DNA of 64,000 nt from Taklimakanibacter sp049323275 (GTDB lineage: Bacteria > Pseudomonadota > Alphaproteobacteria > Rhizobiales > Aestuariivirgaceae), in assembly GCA_049323275.1 (NCBI GenBank), contig JBMOOM010000064.1, forward strand, positions 11,849-75,848, read 5' to 3'. Position 1 is the first letter of the stretch. Each line of letters opens with the position of its first letter. The notes beneath the pieces are model-generated. The model made no database searches and was not told where the DNA came from. It saw only the letters and a list, made by a program, of their open reading frames with translations. Both the position numbers and the translations under genes were made by a program. Below, piece after piece: positions 43,872-52,144 of this stretch.

Positions 43872-43909
43872 TCTTGGGCCAAGGCGTGAGGCTGGATTAG
43901 TCTCCCCCG

Positions 43910-44875
43910 ATGGATCTCATCAGCCTTGTCCAGCAATATGGACTCGTTCTCGTTTTCGCGAGCGCTTTCATCGAGCAGCTCGGCCTGCCGCTGCCGTCCT
44001 ATCCGGTGCTGGTGGTGGCGGGCGCGCTCAGCCATGCCGGCGGCAGCCCGCTCGCTCTGATCATCGCGGTCGGCGTCCTGGGCGTGGTGACGGGCGATCT
44101 CATCATCTATGCGGCGGGCGCCCGTTTCGGCCGCCGCGCTCTGTCCGTCGTCTGCCGCCTGAGCTTCGCGCGCGACAATTGCGTGCGACGGACCCAGGAC
44201 CGCTTTTCTCATCACGGCGCGCTGGCGCTTCTCTTCGTCAAATTCCTGCCCGGCTTCGCGCTGGTGCTGGTCCTGCTCTGCGGCGTCGCCCGGCTCGCCA
44301 TTCCGACCTTCCTGCTGCTCGACGGGCTCGGCGCCACGGCCTATGTGCTGCTGCCGGTGGTGCTGGGCGGCATCTTCCACAATGCCGTCGATAGCGTCCT
44401 GCAGGTGGTGGCGCGCTGGGGCGAGCTCGGCATCATGCTCGTCGTCGGCCTCCTGCTTCTTTATGCGGCCTATCGCGTGATCGACCGGCAGCTCTTCATC
44501 CGCCGGCTCAGAATGGCCCGCATTTCCGCCGCCGAGCTCGCCGGGCTGATCGATGCCGGCCGGAAACCGATCATCTTCGATGTCCGCACCGCCGAGACGC
44601 GCCGCAAGGAAGGCATCATACCGGGCTCCATCGCCGCGCATCCCGATGATATTTCGCGCGCCGCCACCGACTATGCCCGCGACGCCGAGATCATCATCTA
44701 TTGCTCCTGCCCGAACGAGGCCTCCGCGGCGATCGCCGCCCTGCATCTGAAGCGCGCCGGCTTCAGGAGGATCCGGCCGCTCCAGGGCGGGATCGAGGCC
44801 TGGGCCATGGCCGGCCGGCCGGTCGATGCGGCAGAACCCGTGGAAGAGAAGCTGAGCTACAGCGCCAGCAGCTGA
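43910..44875 (+). CDS. DedA-family membrane protein fused to a rhodanese domain
   Basis: A protein of 321 residues. Residues 1-195 form a DedA/SNARE-associated membrane domain (QLGLPLPSYPVLVVAGALSH, VKFLPGFALVLVLLCGVARL) thought to act in lipid flipping or envelope homeostasis. Residues 205-305 form a rhodanese domain, FDVRTAETRRKEGIIPGS, with the active-site loop YCSCPNE (C265 and C267). The fusion suggests sulphur or redox-linked control at the membrane. The gene follows maiA by 38 nt but is not known to be part of that pathway. Its 3' end overlaps the convergent Lrp gene. Confidence 0.85.
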   Translation: MDLISLVQQYGLVLVFASAFIEQLGLPLPSYPVLVVAGALSHAGGSPLALIIAVGVLGVVTGDLIIYAAGARFGRRALSVVCRLSFARDNCVRRTQDRFSHHGALALLFVKFLPGFALVLVLLCGVARLAIPTFLLLDGLGATAYVLLPVVLGGIFHNAVDSVLQVVARWGELGIMLVVGLLLLYAAYRVIDRQLFIRRLRMARISAAELAGLIDAGRKPIIFDVRTAETRRKEGIIPGSIAAHPDDISRAATDYARDAEIIIYCSCPNEASAAIAALHLKRAGFRRIRPLQGGIEAWAMAGRPVDAAEPVEEKLSYSASS

Positions 44876-45318
44876 TCGTCGCGCAGCACCTCGAGCGCGA
44901 TCTCCGAGCGCACCCGGTCGACGGTCTGGTGCATCAGGAGCACGCCATTGACGAGATCGCGCAGGCCGTCGAGATCGGCGACGCAGACTTTCAGCAGATA
45001 ATCGAAGTCGCCGGTCACCGCATGTGCCTCCAATATGCCGGGCGTCAGCCGCACCAGATCGCGGAAGCGCCGCGCATTGCCGTCGGAATGGCCTTTCAGC
45101 TTCACATGCACGAAAGCGGTGACGGCGAAGCCGAGCGCCCGCGCGTCGAGATCGGCGCGATAGCGGCGGACGACGCCCGCCTGCTCGAGCGCCTGGCGCC
45201 GGCGCACGGCCTGCGATTCCGACAGGCCTACCTCAGTGGCGAAGTCGGCCCGTGCCAGGGCGCTGTTGCGCTGGAGCGAGTCCAGGATCTTCCGGTCGAA
45301 TTCATCCATTTTATGCGC
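44857..45318 (-). CDS. Lrp/AsnC-family regulator, divergent from hppD
   Basis: A protein of 153 residues: helix-turn-helix FDRKILDSLQRNSALARADF with LSESQAVRRRQALEQAGVV, then a RAM ligand domain (GHSDGNARRFRDLVRLTPGI). Start taken at ATG 45318; ATG 45309 (MDEFDRK) also possible. It is divergent from hppD, and Lrp members next to hppD commonly control tyrosine breakdown in response to amino acids. It overlaps the end of the DedA gene by 19 nt. Confidence 0.83.
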   Translation of the reverse strand, partial: AHKMDEFDRKILDSLQRNSALARADFATEVGLSESQAVRRRQALEQAGVVRRYRADLDARALGFAVTAFVHVKLKGHSDGNARRFRDLVRLTPGILEAHAVTGDFDYLLKVCVADLDGLRDLVNGVLLMHQTVDRVRSEIALEVLRDDQLLAL

Positions 45319-45320
45319 CA

Positions 45321-45363
45321 TTTCGTGCAAAGTTCCGGAGAATGAGCGTCATTATGCCCGAAA
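45321..45363. promoter_or_regulatory. Inverted repeat in the lrp-hppD divergent region
   Basis: TTTCGTGCA (45321-45329) is mirrored by TGCCCGAAA (45355-45363), eight of nine positions complementary, with centres 34 bp apart (about three helix turns). This spacing suits an Lrp-type octamer. It lies directly upstream of the lrp start. CTGGAGGA before hppD follows at 45402-45410. Confidence 0.4.
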
Positions 45364-45416
45364 ACGACGGGGTTGGCGACTTATTATGGGACATCCGCTC
45401 GCCTGGAGGATTTGCC

Positions 45417-46529
45417 ATGGGCCCATATCCGCATGACGCGCCGCCGCCCGAGATCAGCGCCGAAAATCCGGCCGGCACCGACGGCTTCGAATTCGTCGAA
45501 TTCGCCCATCCCGAACCGGAGAAGCTTGCCGGGCTCTTCGCCCAATTCGGCTTCACCCCGGTTGCCCGCCACAGGACGAAAAACATCACCGTGTGGCGCC
45601 AGGGCGACATCAACTACATCCTCAATGCCGAGCCCGACTCCTTCGGCATGAACTTCGTCGGCCGCCACGGTCCCTGCGCTCCGGCCATGGCCTGGCGCGT
45701 CGTCGATACCGGGCACGCTTTCCGCCATGCCGTGTCGCTCGGCGCCGAGCCTTACGAAGGCGACGACAAGACGCTCGCCGTCCCCGCCATCAAGGGCATC
45801 GGCGACAGCCTGCTTTATTTCGTCGACCGCTATGGCGCCAAGGGCTCGCCCTATGAGGCGGGGTTCGACTGGCTGGGCGACAAGGATCCGAAGCCCAAGG
45901 GCATCGGCTTCTATTATCTCGATCACCTGACCCATAATGTCTTTCGCGGCAACATGGACAAGTGGTTCGGCTTCTATGCGAAGCTCTTCAATTTCCGCCA
46001 GATCCGCTTCTTCGACATCGAGGGCAAATTCACCGGGCTGTTCTCGCGCGCCCTCAATTCGCCCTGCGGCAAGATCCGCATCCCGATCAATGAAAGCGCC
46101 GACGACAAGAGCCAGATCGAGGAATATCTGCGCAAATACAAAGGCGAGGGCATCCAGCATATCGCCATCGCCACCGAGGACATCTATGGCGCGACCGATG
46201 CCCTGGCCGATAATGGCGTGAAATTCATGCCGCCGCCGCCCGCCACTTATTATGAGAAATGCGGGGAGCGCGTGAAGGGCCATCGGGAGCCCGTCGACAG
46301 GCTGAGGAAGCACGGCATTCTCATCGACGGCGAAGGTGTCGTCGATGGCGGCGAGACCAAGGTGCTGCTGCAGATCTTCTCGAAGACCGTGATCGGCCCG
46401 ATCTTCTTCGAATTCATCCAGAGGAAGGGCGACGACGGTTTCGGCGAGGGCAATTTCCGCGCCCTCTTCGAAAGCATCGAGGAGGATCAGGTGCGCCGCG
46501 GCGTGCTCGGGCCGTCCAGGGCCGCCTGA
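45417..46529 (+). CDS. hppD: 4-Hydroxyphenylpyruvate dioxygenase
   Basis: A protein of 370 residues of the vicinal-oxygen-chelate fold in two halves. The iron ligands of the C-terminal half are seen in LDHLTHNVFRG (His), GIQHIAIATED (His) and the Glu in RALFESIEEDQ. The end KGDDGFGEGNFRALFES is diagnostic. It makes homogentisate, feeding HmgA. CTGGAGGA sits 6 nt before the ATG at 45417. The two tyrosine loci (40401-43871 and this gene) are separated only by the DedA and Lrp genes. Confidence 0.95.
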   Translation: MGPYPHDAPPPEISAENPAGTDGFEFVEFAHPEPEKLAGLFAQFGFTPVARHRTKNITVWRQGDINYILNAEPDSFGMNFVGRHGPCAPAMAWRVVDTGHAFRHAVSLGAEPYEGDDKTLAVPAIKGIGDSLLYFVDRYGAKGSPYEAGFDWLGDKDPKPKGIGFYYLDHLTHNVFRGNMDKWFGFYAKLFNFRQIRFFDIEGKFTGLFSRALNSPCGKIRIPINESADDKSQIEEYLRKYKGEGIQHIAIATEDIYGATDALADNGVKFMPPPPATYYEKCGERVKGHREPVDRLRKHGILIDGEGVVDGGETKVLLQIFSKTVIGPIFFEFIQRKGDDGFGEGNFRALFESIEEDQVRRGVLGPSRAA

Positions 46530-46542
46530 GCAAAGCATCGGC

Positions 46543-46566
46543 CCGAGAAGTGTGCGCGGTTCTCGG
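46543..46566. terminator. Candidate bidirectional hairpin between hppD and an Lrp gene
   Basis: CCGAGAA (46543-46549) and TTCTCGG (46560-46566) form a 7-bp stem with a 10-nt loop in the 55-bp space between two convergent genes. No T run follows, so support as a terminator is weak. Confidence 0.35.
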
Positions 46567-46584
46567 ACAAGCCGATGCGCAAAA

Positions 46585-47019
46585 TCAAAGCGGCGGCAGC
46601 CGCCGCTTCAAGGTCTGCGCCTTGACGATCGCGGTGTTGGTCTCCGCCTTGTCGCCGATGCGGTCGATGATCTCGTCCATCTCCTCGATCGAGCGCACAT
46701 GCAGGCGGGCGATGAGGCAGTCTTCGCCCGTCACCTTGTCGCATTCGGTGAATTGCGGAATGTCCTCGATCATCTGCTGCACGCGCTGCATCTGCGCCGG
46801 CAAGGGACGGATGCGCACGATCGCCTGCAGCGCATAGCCGAAGGCCTGCGGATTTACCTCGACCGTGAAGGCGCGGATCGCGCCGCGCTCCTCCAGCCGC
46901 TTCAGTCGTTCGGATGCGCTGGGCGACGACAGGTTCACCCGCGCCGCCAGCTCCTTGAGCGACAGGCGGGCATTTCCGGCCAGGAGGTCGATGATCCGCC
47001 GGTCCACATCGTCGAGCAT
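46585..47019 (-). CDS. Lrp/AsnC-family regulator, divergent from an EamA exporter
   Basis: A protein of 144 residues from the ATG at 47019: helix-turn-helix VDRRIIDLLAGNARLSLKEL with LSSPSASERLKRLEERGAI, then a RAM domain (IEDIPQFTECDKVTGEDCLI). It is divergent from an RhtA-like exporter gene at 47143, a common pair in which the Lrp protein induces amino-acid export. It is convergent with hppD. Confidence 0.85.
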   Translation of the reverse strand: MLDDVDRRIIDLLAGNARLSLKELAARVNLSSPSASERLKRLEERGAIRAFTVEVNPQAFGYALQAIVRIRPLPAQMQRVQQMIEDIPQFTECDKVTGEDCLIARLHVRSIEEMDEIIDRIGDKAETNTAIVKAQTLKRRLPPL

Positions 47020-47142
47020 GGGAAACCGCCTTTCTGCCTTGATAAATGAGGAGAGTATCGTAGTTTGCCTCATTCAATCCATATAAATTCCCTTCGCCGC
47101 CGAATAGAAAAGCTCTAGAAGCAGGTCTTTCCGGAGTCGATC

Positions 47143-48033
47143 GTGCAGAACAACGCAAATTGCGCCGTGGCCGAAGGCGGGCCGTCGCCGGCCTCGCAGA
47201 CCGGCATCGCCGCGCTGATGGCGTTGACCGCGATGGTCGTGGTGCAGGCGGGTGCGGCCTTTGCGCAGCCGACCATGGCGGCCTACGGGCCCTTCGCCAC
47301 CACCTGGGGGCGGCTCGCCTGGGCGGCGATTATGCTCGTCATCATCGTGCGTCCCGATCTGCGCCGCTACCGGCCGCGCGATCTGCTGCTCACCGTGGCG
47401 CTCGGCGCCACCATGGCGGCGATGACGCTCACCTTCTTCGTGGCGATCATGCGCGTGCCGCTCGGCCTCGTCGTCGCCATCGAACTCCTGGGGCCGCTCA
47501 CCGTCGCGGCCTTCGGCTTTGCGAAGAGCTGGCGCATTCTGTGGCTGGTGCTCGCCTTCGCCGGCGTCCTCCTTCTGGCGCTGAACTGCGAAGGCTGGAC
47601 CATCGACGTCATCGGCTTCGGCTTCGCGCTCCTCGCCGGCATCGGCTGGGGCACCTATATCGTCCTCAACAAGCGGGTCGGCCGGATCTTTCGCGGCCTC
47701 GACGGGCTCGCCATTTCCTTCGTCGCCGCCGCCTTGATCGCGACGCCCTTCGGCCTTTACGAGACCGGCTTCGCCTTGCCGACCGGCCTCGTGGTGGAGA
47801 CGATGGGCCTCGCCATCCTGACGCCGCTTCTGCCCTATGCGCTCGAGATGATGTCGCTGCGCCGCCTGTCGCAGGCGAGCTTCGGCGTCCTGATGAGCAT
47901 AGAGCCCGCCGTCGCCGCCCTCTGCGGCTATGTGATCCTGAGCGAGGCCCTGAGCCTGCAGCAGCTCGCCGGCATCGCGCTGGTCGTCTGCGCCGGGGCC
48001 GGCGCGGTGATGAGCGCGCGGCAGCAGGGCTGA
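47143..48033 (+). CDS. EamA-family (RhtA-like) exporter
   Basis: A membrane protein of 296 residues with about ten helices in two repeated EamA halves. Family landmarks are VQAGAAFAQPTMAAYGPFAT near the start and the repeated SFGVLMSIEPAVAALCGYVIL near 245. RhtA-type members export threonine, homoserine or other amino acids. Translation starts at GTG 47143. The divergent Lrp gene is its likely regulator. Confidence 0.82.
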   Translation: MQNNANCAVAEGGPSPASQTGIAALMALTAMVVVQAGAAFAQPTMAAYGPFATTWGRLAWAAIMLVIIVRPDLRRYRPRDLLLTVALGATMAAMTLTFFVAIMRVPLGLVVAIELLGPLTVAAFGFAKSWRILWLVLAFAGVLLLALNCEGWTIDVIGFGFALLAGIGWGTYIVLNKRVGRIFRGLDGLAISFVAAALIATPFGLYETGFALPTGLVVETMGLAILTPLLPYALEMMSLRRLSQASFGVLMSIEPAVAALCGYVILSEALSLQQLAGIALVVCAGAGAVMSARQQG

Positions 48034-48132
48034 TCCAAAAGTATCGCCGACACCTTCGTATAATGGTTGAGGCGCCGCCGCCGCCCGACCTCTCATGGCA
48101 TCCGACCCATTCGGAGAACTTAGGAGGTTGTC

Positions 48133-49422
48133 ATGTCGATGAAATCACTGTCGCCTACACGGCGTGAGCTTCTTGCCACGGCCGTTGCCGCAAGTGCCTT
48201 GAGCATGCTCCCCGGAACGCTTCTCGCGTCGCCGGCAAGCGAGGCGATCCGCCCCTTCACGATCGAAACCCCGCAGGAGCAGCTCGACGATCTGCGCCGC
48301 CGCCTCAGGGCGACCAGGTGGCCCGACCGCGAAACGGTGAAGGATTCATCGCAGGGCGTGCAGTCCGCGACGATCAGGAGGCTCGCCCAGTATTGGGCGA
48401 CGGATTACGATTGGCGCCGGATCGAAGCGAGATTGAAGGCCATTCCGCAGTTCGTCACCGAGATCGACGGGCTCGACATCCATTTCATTCATGTGCGCTC
48501 GAAACATGAAAATGCGCTGCCGGTCATCATCACGCATGGCTGGCCCGGCTCGATCCTCGAGCAGCTCAAGCTCATCGAGCCTTTGACCAACCCGACCGCT
48601 CATGGCGGAAGTGCCGCCGACGCCTTCGACGTGATCATTCCGTCGCTGCCGGGTCATGGCTATTCGGCCAAGCCGGAAGCGACCGGCTGGGACCCGCAGC
48701 GCATCGCGCGGGCCTGGGTCGTGCTGATGGAGCGTCTGGGCTACAGACACTATGTGGCGCAGGGCGGCGACTGGGGCGATGCCGTGACGGAGCAGATGGC
48801 GTTGCTGACGCCGCCGGGACTGCTCGGCATTCATGTGAACATGCCGGCCACCGTTCCTGACGAGGTGGCGAAGGCTCTCACGGTCGGCGGCCCGCCGCCC
48901 TCCGGTCTTTCAGCCGATGAGCGGAAAGCCTATGACCAGCTCGACACTTTCTACAAGCATGGCCTCGGCTATGCGATCGAGATGGCCAACCGTCCCCAGA
49001 CTCTCTACGGGATCGTCGATTCACCGGTCGGCATGGCGGCGTGGATGATCGATCACGACGAGAAGAGCTATCAGCTCATCGCGCGGGTCTTCGACGGGCA
49101 TCGGGAAGGCCTGACGCGCGACGACATCCTCGACAATGCCACGCTCTACTGGCTGACGAATACCTCGATCTCGGCGGCGCGGCTCTATTGGGAAAGCAAG
49201 CTCGCTTTCTTCGCGCCGAAAAACGTCACCATTCCCGTGGCGGTGAGCGTCTTTCCGGACGAGCTCTATGAGGCGCCGCAGAGCTGGGCGCAGCGCGCCT
49301 ATCCTCAACTCATTCATTACAACCGGCTCCCCAAGGGCGGGCACTTCGCCGCCTGGGAGCAGCCGGAGCTCCTGACCTCCGAGCTTCGCACGGCGTTCAA
49401 GCCGTTGCGCAAGAGCAGCTGA
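48133..49422 (+). CDS. Exported epoxide hydrolase-family alpha/beta-hydrolase
   Basis: A protein of 429 residues. The N-terminus has a Tat-like signal (SPTRRELLATAVAASALSM, cut near LLASPA). An EHN domain follows (IRPFTIETPQEQLDDLRRRL), then the hydrolase core: oxyanion turn HGWPGS near 135, nucleophile Asp in GGDWGDAV near 214, and the base His in GGHFAAWEQPE near 399. The order matches microsomal-type epoxide hydrolases that open epoxides to diols. AGGAGG lies 6 nt before the start. It is alone, followed by a GC hairpin. Confidence 0.85.
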   Translation: MSMKSLSPTRRELLATAVAASALSMLPGTLLASPASEAIRPFTIETPQEQLDDLRRRLRATRWPDRETVKDSSQGVQSATIRRLAQYWATDYDWRRIEARLKAIPQFVTEIDGLDIHFIHVRSKHENALPVIITHGWPGSILEQLKLIEPLTNPTAHGGSAADAFDVIIPSLPGHGYSAKPEATGWDPQRIARAWVVLMERLGYRHYVAQGGDWGDAVTEQMALLTPPGLLGIHVNMPATVPDEVAKALTVGGPPPSGLSADERKAYDQLDTFYKHGLGYAIEMANRPQTLYGIVDSPVGMAAWMIDHDEKSYQLIARVFDGHREGLTRDDILDNATLYWLTNTSISAARLYWESKLAFFAPKNVTIPVAVSVFPDELYEAPQSWAQRAYPQLIHYNRLPKGGHFAAWEQPELLTSELRTAFKPLRKSS

Positions 49423-49446
49423 TGCGACGAGACGGCAAAGCGCGAT

Positions 49447-49467
49447 GGCCGGGCCACGAGCCCGGCC
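49447..49467. terminator. GC hairpin after the epoxide hydrolase gene
   Basis: GGCCGGGC (49447-49454) and GCCCGGCC (49460-49467) form a perfect 8-bp stem with a 5-nt loop, 24 nt past the stop. There is no T tract. A sister sequence occurs at 62616-62638, so this may be a small repeat that also works as a terminator. Confidence 0.5.
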
Positions 49468-49503
49468 TAGTGATCGACTGACACCCGATCTGCTGGTGAA
49501 ATG

Positions 49504-50409
49504 TCAATCTATGCCGTCCTCCCAATAGGGCGGATCGCCGAAGGCCGACTTCAGGTGGTCCGCGAATGCGCGAAGCTTGACGGATGGCCGCCGGCCCTCG
49601 GGATGCGCGAGGTAGATGAACTCCGGAGCTGGGCTGAGGCCGACATCGACGACATGCAGATTGCCGGCGCGAATGTCAGGTCCGGCAATGAAAAGTGGCA
49701 GCAATCCAATTCCAAGGCCGGCAACCGCTGCGTCCCGTATCATGTCGCCATTGTTGACTCGCAAGCCCACCCGCGCGCGAATGATCACAGTGCCTTCTGG
49801 ACCAGTGAACCGCCAGTCCGCCACACCCCGATTCGTGTAGAAAATGCCCTTATGCGCATCGAGTTCGGCCATCGTTGCCGGCGTTCCGCACCGGGCCAAA
49901 TAGTCATGTGAAGCCACGAGCACGCGGCGGCTCGGCGCAAGACGCCAGACCATCAGCCGGGAATCGTCGATGGTCCCGTGCCGCACCACCCCGTCATAGA
50001 CACCGGAGGCGATATCGACGCGACGATCGTCAAGATCGAGCGACATCTCGATCCCGGGATTGGCCGCCAGAAAGGGATAGAGCGCCGGCCCCAGATGCAG
50101 CCGGCCGAAAGTGACGGGCGCCGAGATCCGCATCGGGCCGGACAAGGTGCCGCGCCGTTCGGCCAGATCCGTCATCGCTTCCGTCACCTCATGCAAGATC
50201 CGCTTGGCGCGTTCGAGAAAGGCGGCTCCATCCTCCGTCACCGACATTCTGCGGGTGGTGCGATGCAGGAGCGTCGCGCCCAAGCTTCGTTCAAGCTCCG
50301 CGAGCCTCTCGCTAATCACGGATTTCGACAGTCGGAGTGTACGTGCCGCCTCGCTGATCGAGCCTTCTTCAGCGACCGTCACGAAACTTGCGATGCCATC
50401 CAGCTTCAT
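49504..50409 (-). CDS. LysR-family transcriptional regulator
   Basis: A protein of 301 residues with the LysR helix-turn-helix at about 5-60 (SISEAARTLRLSKSVISERL) and an effector domain of the CrgA/AaeR-like group (RRTTRRMSVTEDGAAFLERA, GPMRISAPVTFGRLHL). It is divergent from the SDR gene at 50515, its likely target. The intergenic 105 bp is AT-rich (gaaaataggtttgctttatt). Confidence 0.87.
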   Translation of the reverse strand: MKLDGIASFVTVAEEGSISEAARTLRLSKSVISERLAELERSLGATLLHRTTRRMSVTEDGAAFLERAKRILHEVTEAMTDLAERRGTLSGPMRISAPVTFGRLHLGPALYPFLAANPGIEMSLDLDDRRVDIASGVYDGVVRHGTIDDSRLMVWRLAPSRRVLVASHDYLARCGTPATMAELDAHKGIFYTNRGVADWRFTGPEGTVIIRARVGLRVNNGDMIRDAAVAGLGIGLLPLFIAGPDIRAGNLHVVDVGLSPAPEFIYLAHPEGRRPSVKLRAFADHLKSAFGDPPYWEDGID

Positions 50410-50514
50410 CGTTCGGTATTTCCGGAAAATAGGTTTGCTTTATTCAGCATAGTCCGAACGAATGTCCTGCGCCATATTCGATTTCACGCACCACGAAACG
50501 AAAGAACGGCGATC

Positions 50515-51264
50515 ATGGACAGGCTCAAGGGCAAGCGCGCGCTCATTACCGGCGGCACCAGCGGCATCGGACTGGAGACGGCACGCCAGTTTCTTGACGA
50601 AGGGGCGCGCGTCGCCGTCACCGGCACCAATCCCGAGACATTGGAAGCCGCACGTAAGGAGCTCGGACCGGACGTTCTGGTCATCAGGGCTGATGCCGCG
50701 GACGTTGCCGGCCAGAAGATTGTCGCCGATGCGGTCAAGCAGGCCTTCGGAGGGCTCGACATCGTCTTCGTCAACGCCGGCATCGCGCTTTTGAAACCGC
50801 TCGAAGCCTGGGATGAAGCCGGTTTCGACCGCGTCTTCGACATCAATGTCAAAGGCCCTTATTTCCTGCTGCAGGCGCTGTCGCCAATTCTGGCCAATCC
50901 GGCTTCGATCGTGCTCAACACCTCGGTCAATGCCCATATCGGCATGCCGAATTCCAGCGTCTACGCCGCCTCGAAGGCCGCGCTGCAGTCGTTCATCCGC
51001 ACCCTGTCCGGCGAACTGATCGGACGTGGCATCCGTCTCAACGCTGTCAGCCCGGGGCCGGTCGCAACGCCGCTCTATGGCAAGCTCGGCTTCACCGGGG
51101 CCGAGCTGAAAAAAGTTGCCGACAGCATCAAGGGCAACGTCCCGGCCGGCCGATTTGGAGACCCCTCCGAGATCGCGAAAGCCGTCGTGTTCCTGGCGTC
51201 CGACGAGGCCTCCTACACGGTTGGCAGCGAGATCATGATCGATGGCGGCATGGGCACGCTGTGA
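50515..51264 (+). CDS. SDR-family oxidoreductase, LysR-linked
   Basis: A classical SDR of 249 residues: GGTSGIG at residues 12-18, NAG in FVNAGIALLK near 87, catalytic YAASK near 150, and an ending VGSEIMIDGGMGTL. TGTN after the second strand, lacking an acidic residue, suggests NADP(H). Such LysR-SDR pairs are common and often act on quinones, aldehydes or electrophiles. It is 50 nt from the convergent TetR gene. Confidence 0.85.
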   Translation: MDRLKGKRALITGGTSGIGLETARQFLDEGARVAVTGTNPETLEAARKELGPDVLVIRADAADVAGQKIVADAVKQAFGGLDIVFVNAGIALLKPLEAWDEAGFDRVFDINVKGPYFLLQALSPILANPASIVLNTSVNAHIGMPNSSVYAASKAALQSFIRTLSGELIGRGIRLNAVSPGPVATPLYGKLGFTGAELKKVADSIKGNVPAGRFGDPSEIAKAVVFLASDEASYTVGSEIMIDGGMGTL

Positions 51265-51312
51265 AGCCGGCCAAGACCATCGCCACAGGCTCTGCTTGCC
51301 GGGGCCTGTGTC

Positions 51313-51975
51313 CTACGCCCGTCTTCTCCGGCACCCGTCCAGGAAGAGCCGCGCGCAGAAGCGTGCCCGCCTGACGATCTCGGCGTGATCCGGCGGCGCC
51401 TTGAGACCGAGCATCATGGCGCGTTGCGGCTCCATCACCATCATGCCTCTCAGCATGCCGACAGCGGCCGCGGTGTCGTCGATCTCGATCACGCCGCGAT
51501 CGCATTGCCGTCGCAGCCATCCTTCCATGGTCTGCGTCGTGCGGCGCAGCGCCAGCTCGTCGAAGGCGGCGGCGATCTCGGGAAAGCGGTCGCATTCCGC
51601 AAGCACCAGGCGCAGGCTCGATACCGTGTCGGGGTCAAAGGTCAAGGTGCCATAGGCGATCAGCAGGTGCTGGAGGGCCTCATCCACCGGCAGTCCGTGG
51701 AGATGCTCCTCATTCACTTCCAGGATGAAGCGGGAAATACGCGCCGAGATCACGCTCTGGAACAATTCGGCCTTGGTCGGAATCAGGCGGTACATGGTCT
51801 TGGTCGAGACCCCGGCGCGTTCGGCTACCCGGTTCATGCTGGCGCCGGCATAGCCGCTGGCATGAAATTCCTGGCGGGCGGCCTGGAGGATCAGCTGCCG
51901 CGTCTCGTCATCGGGCCGGATCTGCGGCCGTCCGCGGGGGCGTTTAGAGACTTTAGTATTATCGACCATAGTCAT
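51313..51975 (-). CDS. TetR/AcrR-family regulator of the EmrAB-type pump
   Basis: A protein of 220 residues: basic start (KRPRGRPQIRPDDETRQLIL), helix-turn-helix NRVAERAGVSTKTMYRLIPT with the usual YxxF replaced by YRLI, then a ligand domain of the TetR_C type. It is divergent from emrA-emrB genes, and a 10-bp inverted repeat sits between them, so it likely represses the pump until a toxic ligand binds. Confidence 0.85.
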   Translation of the reverse strand: MTMVDNTKVSKRPRGRPQIRPDDETRQLILQAARQEFHASGYAGASMNRVAERAGVSTKTMYRLIPTKAELFQSVISARISRFILEVNEEHLHGLPVDEALQHLLIAYGTLTFDPDTVSSLRLVLAECDRFPEIAAAFDELALRRTTQTMEGWLRRQCDRGVIEIDDTAAAVGMLRGMMVMEPQRAMMLGLKAPPDHAEIVRRARFCARLFLDGCRRRRA

Positions 51976-52013
51976 TTTCCAAATTCTATTGACAGTCCGT
52001 CTGATCTCGCTTA

Positions 52014-52039
52014 TTTAGGAAAATATCAGTTTTCTTAAA
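52014..52039. promoter_or_regulatory. Candidate operator of the pump regulator
   Basis: TTTAGGAAAA (52014-52023) and TTTTCTTAAA (52030-52039) are complementary at nine of ten positions around a 6-nt spacer. The site lies 39 bp upstream of the TetR start in an AT-rich stretch. Its length and symmetry suit a TetR dimer. Confidence 0.5.
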
Positions 52040-52144
52040 AAGAGCAAGCCGGATTTTCGGCCCTCGCAGTGCAGGAAAGGTTCGGGCCATGAGCAGACAT
52101 GAAGCAGCTTTACGGCGGAAAAGACCGTCCCGGCGGCCGAAGCG

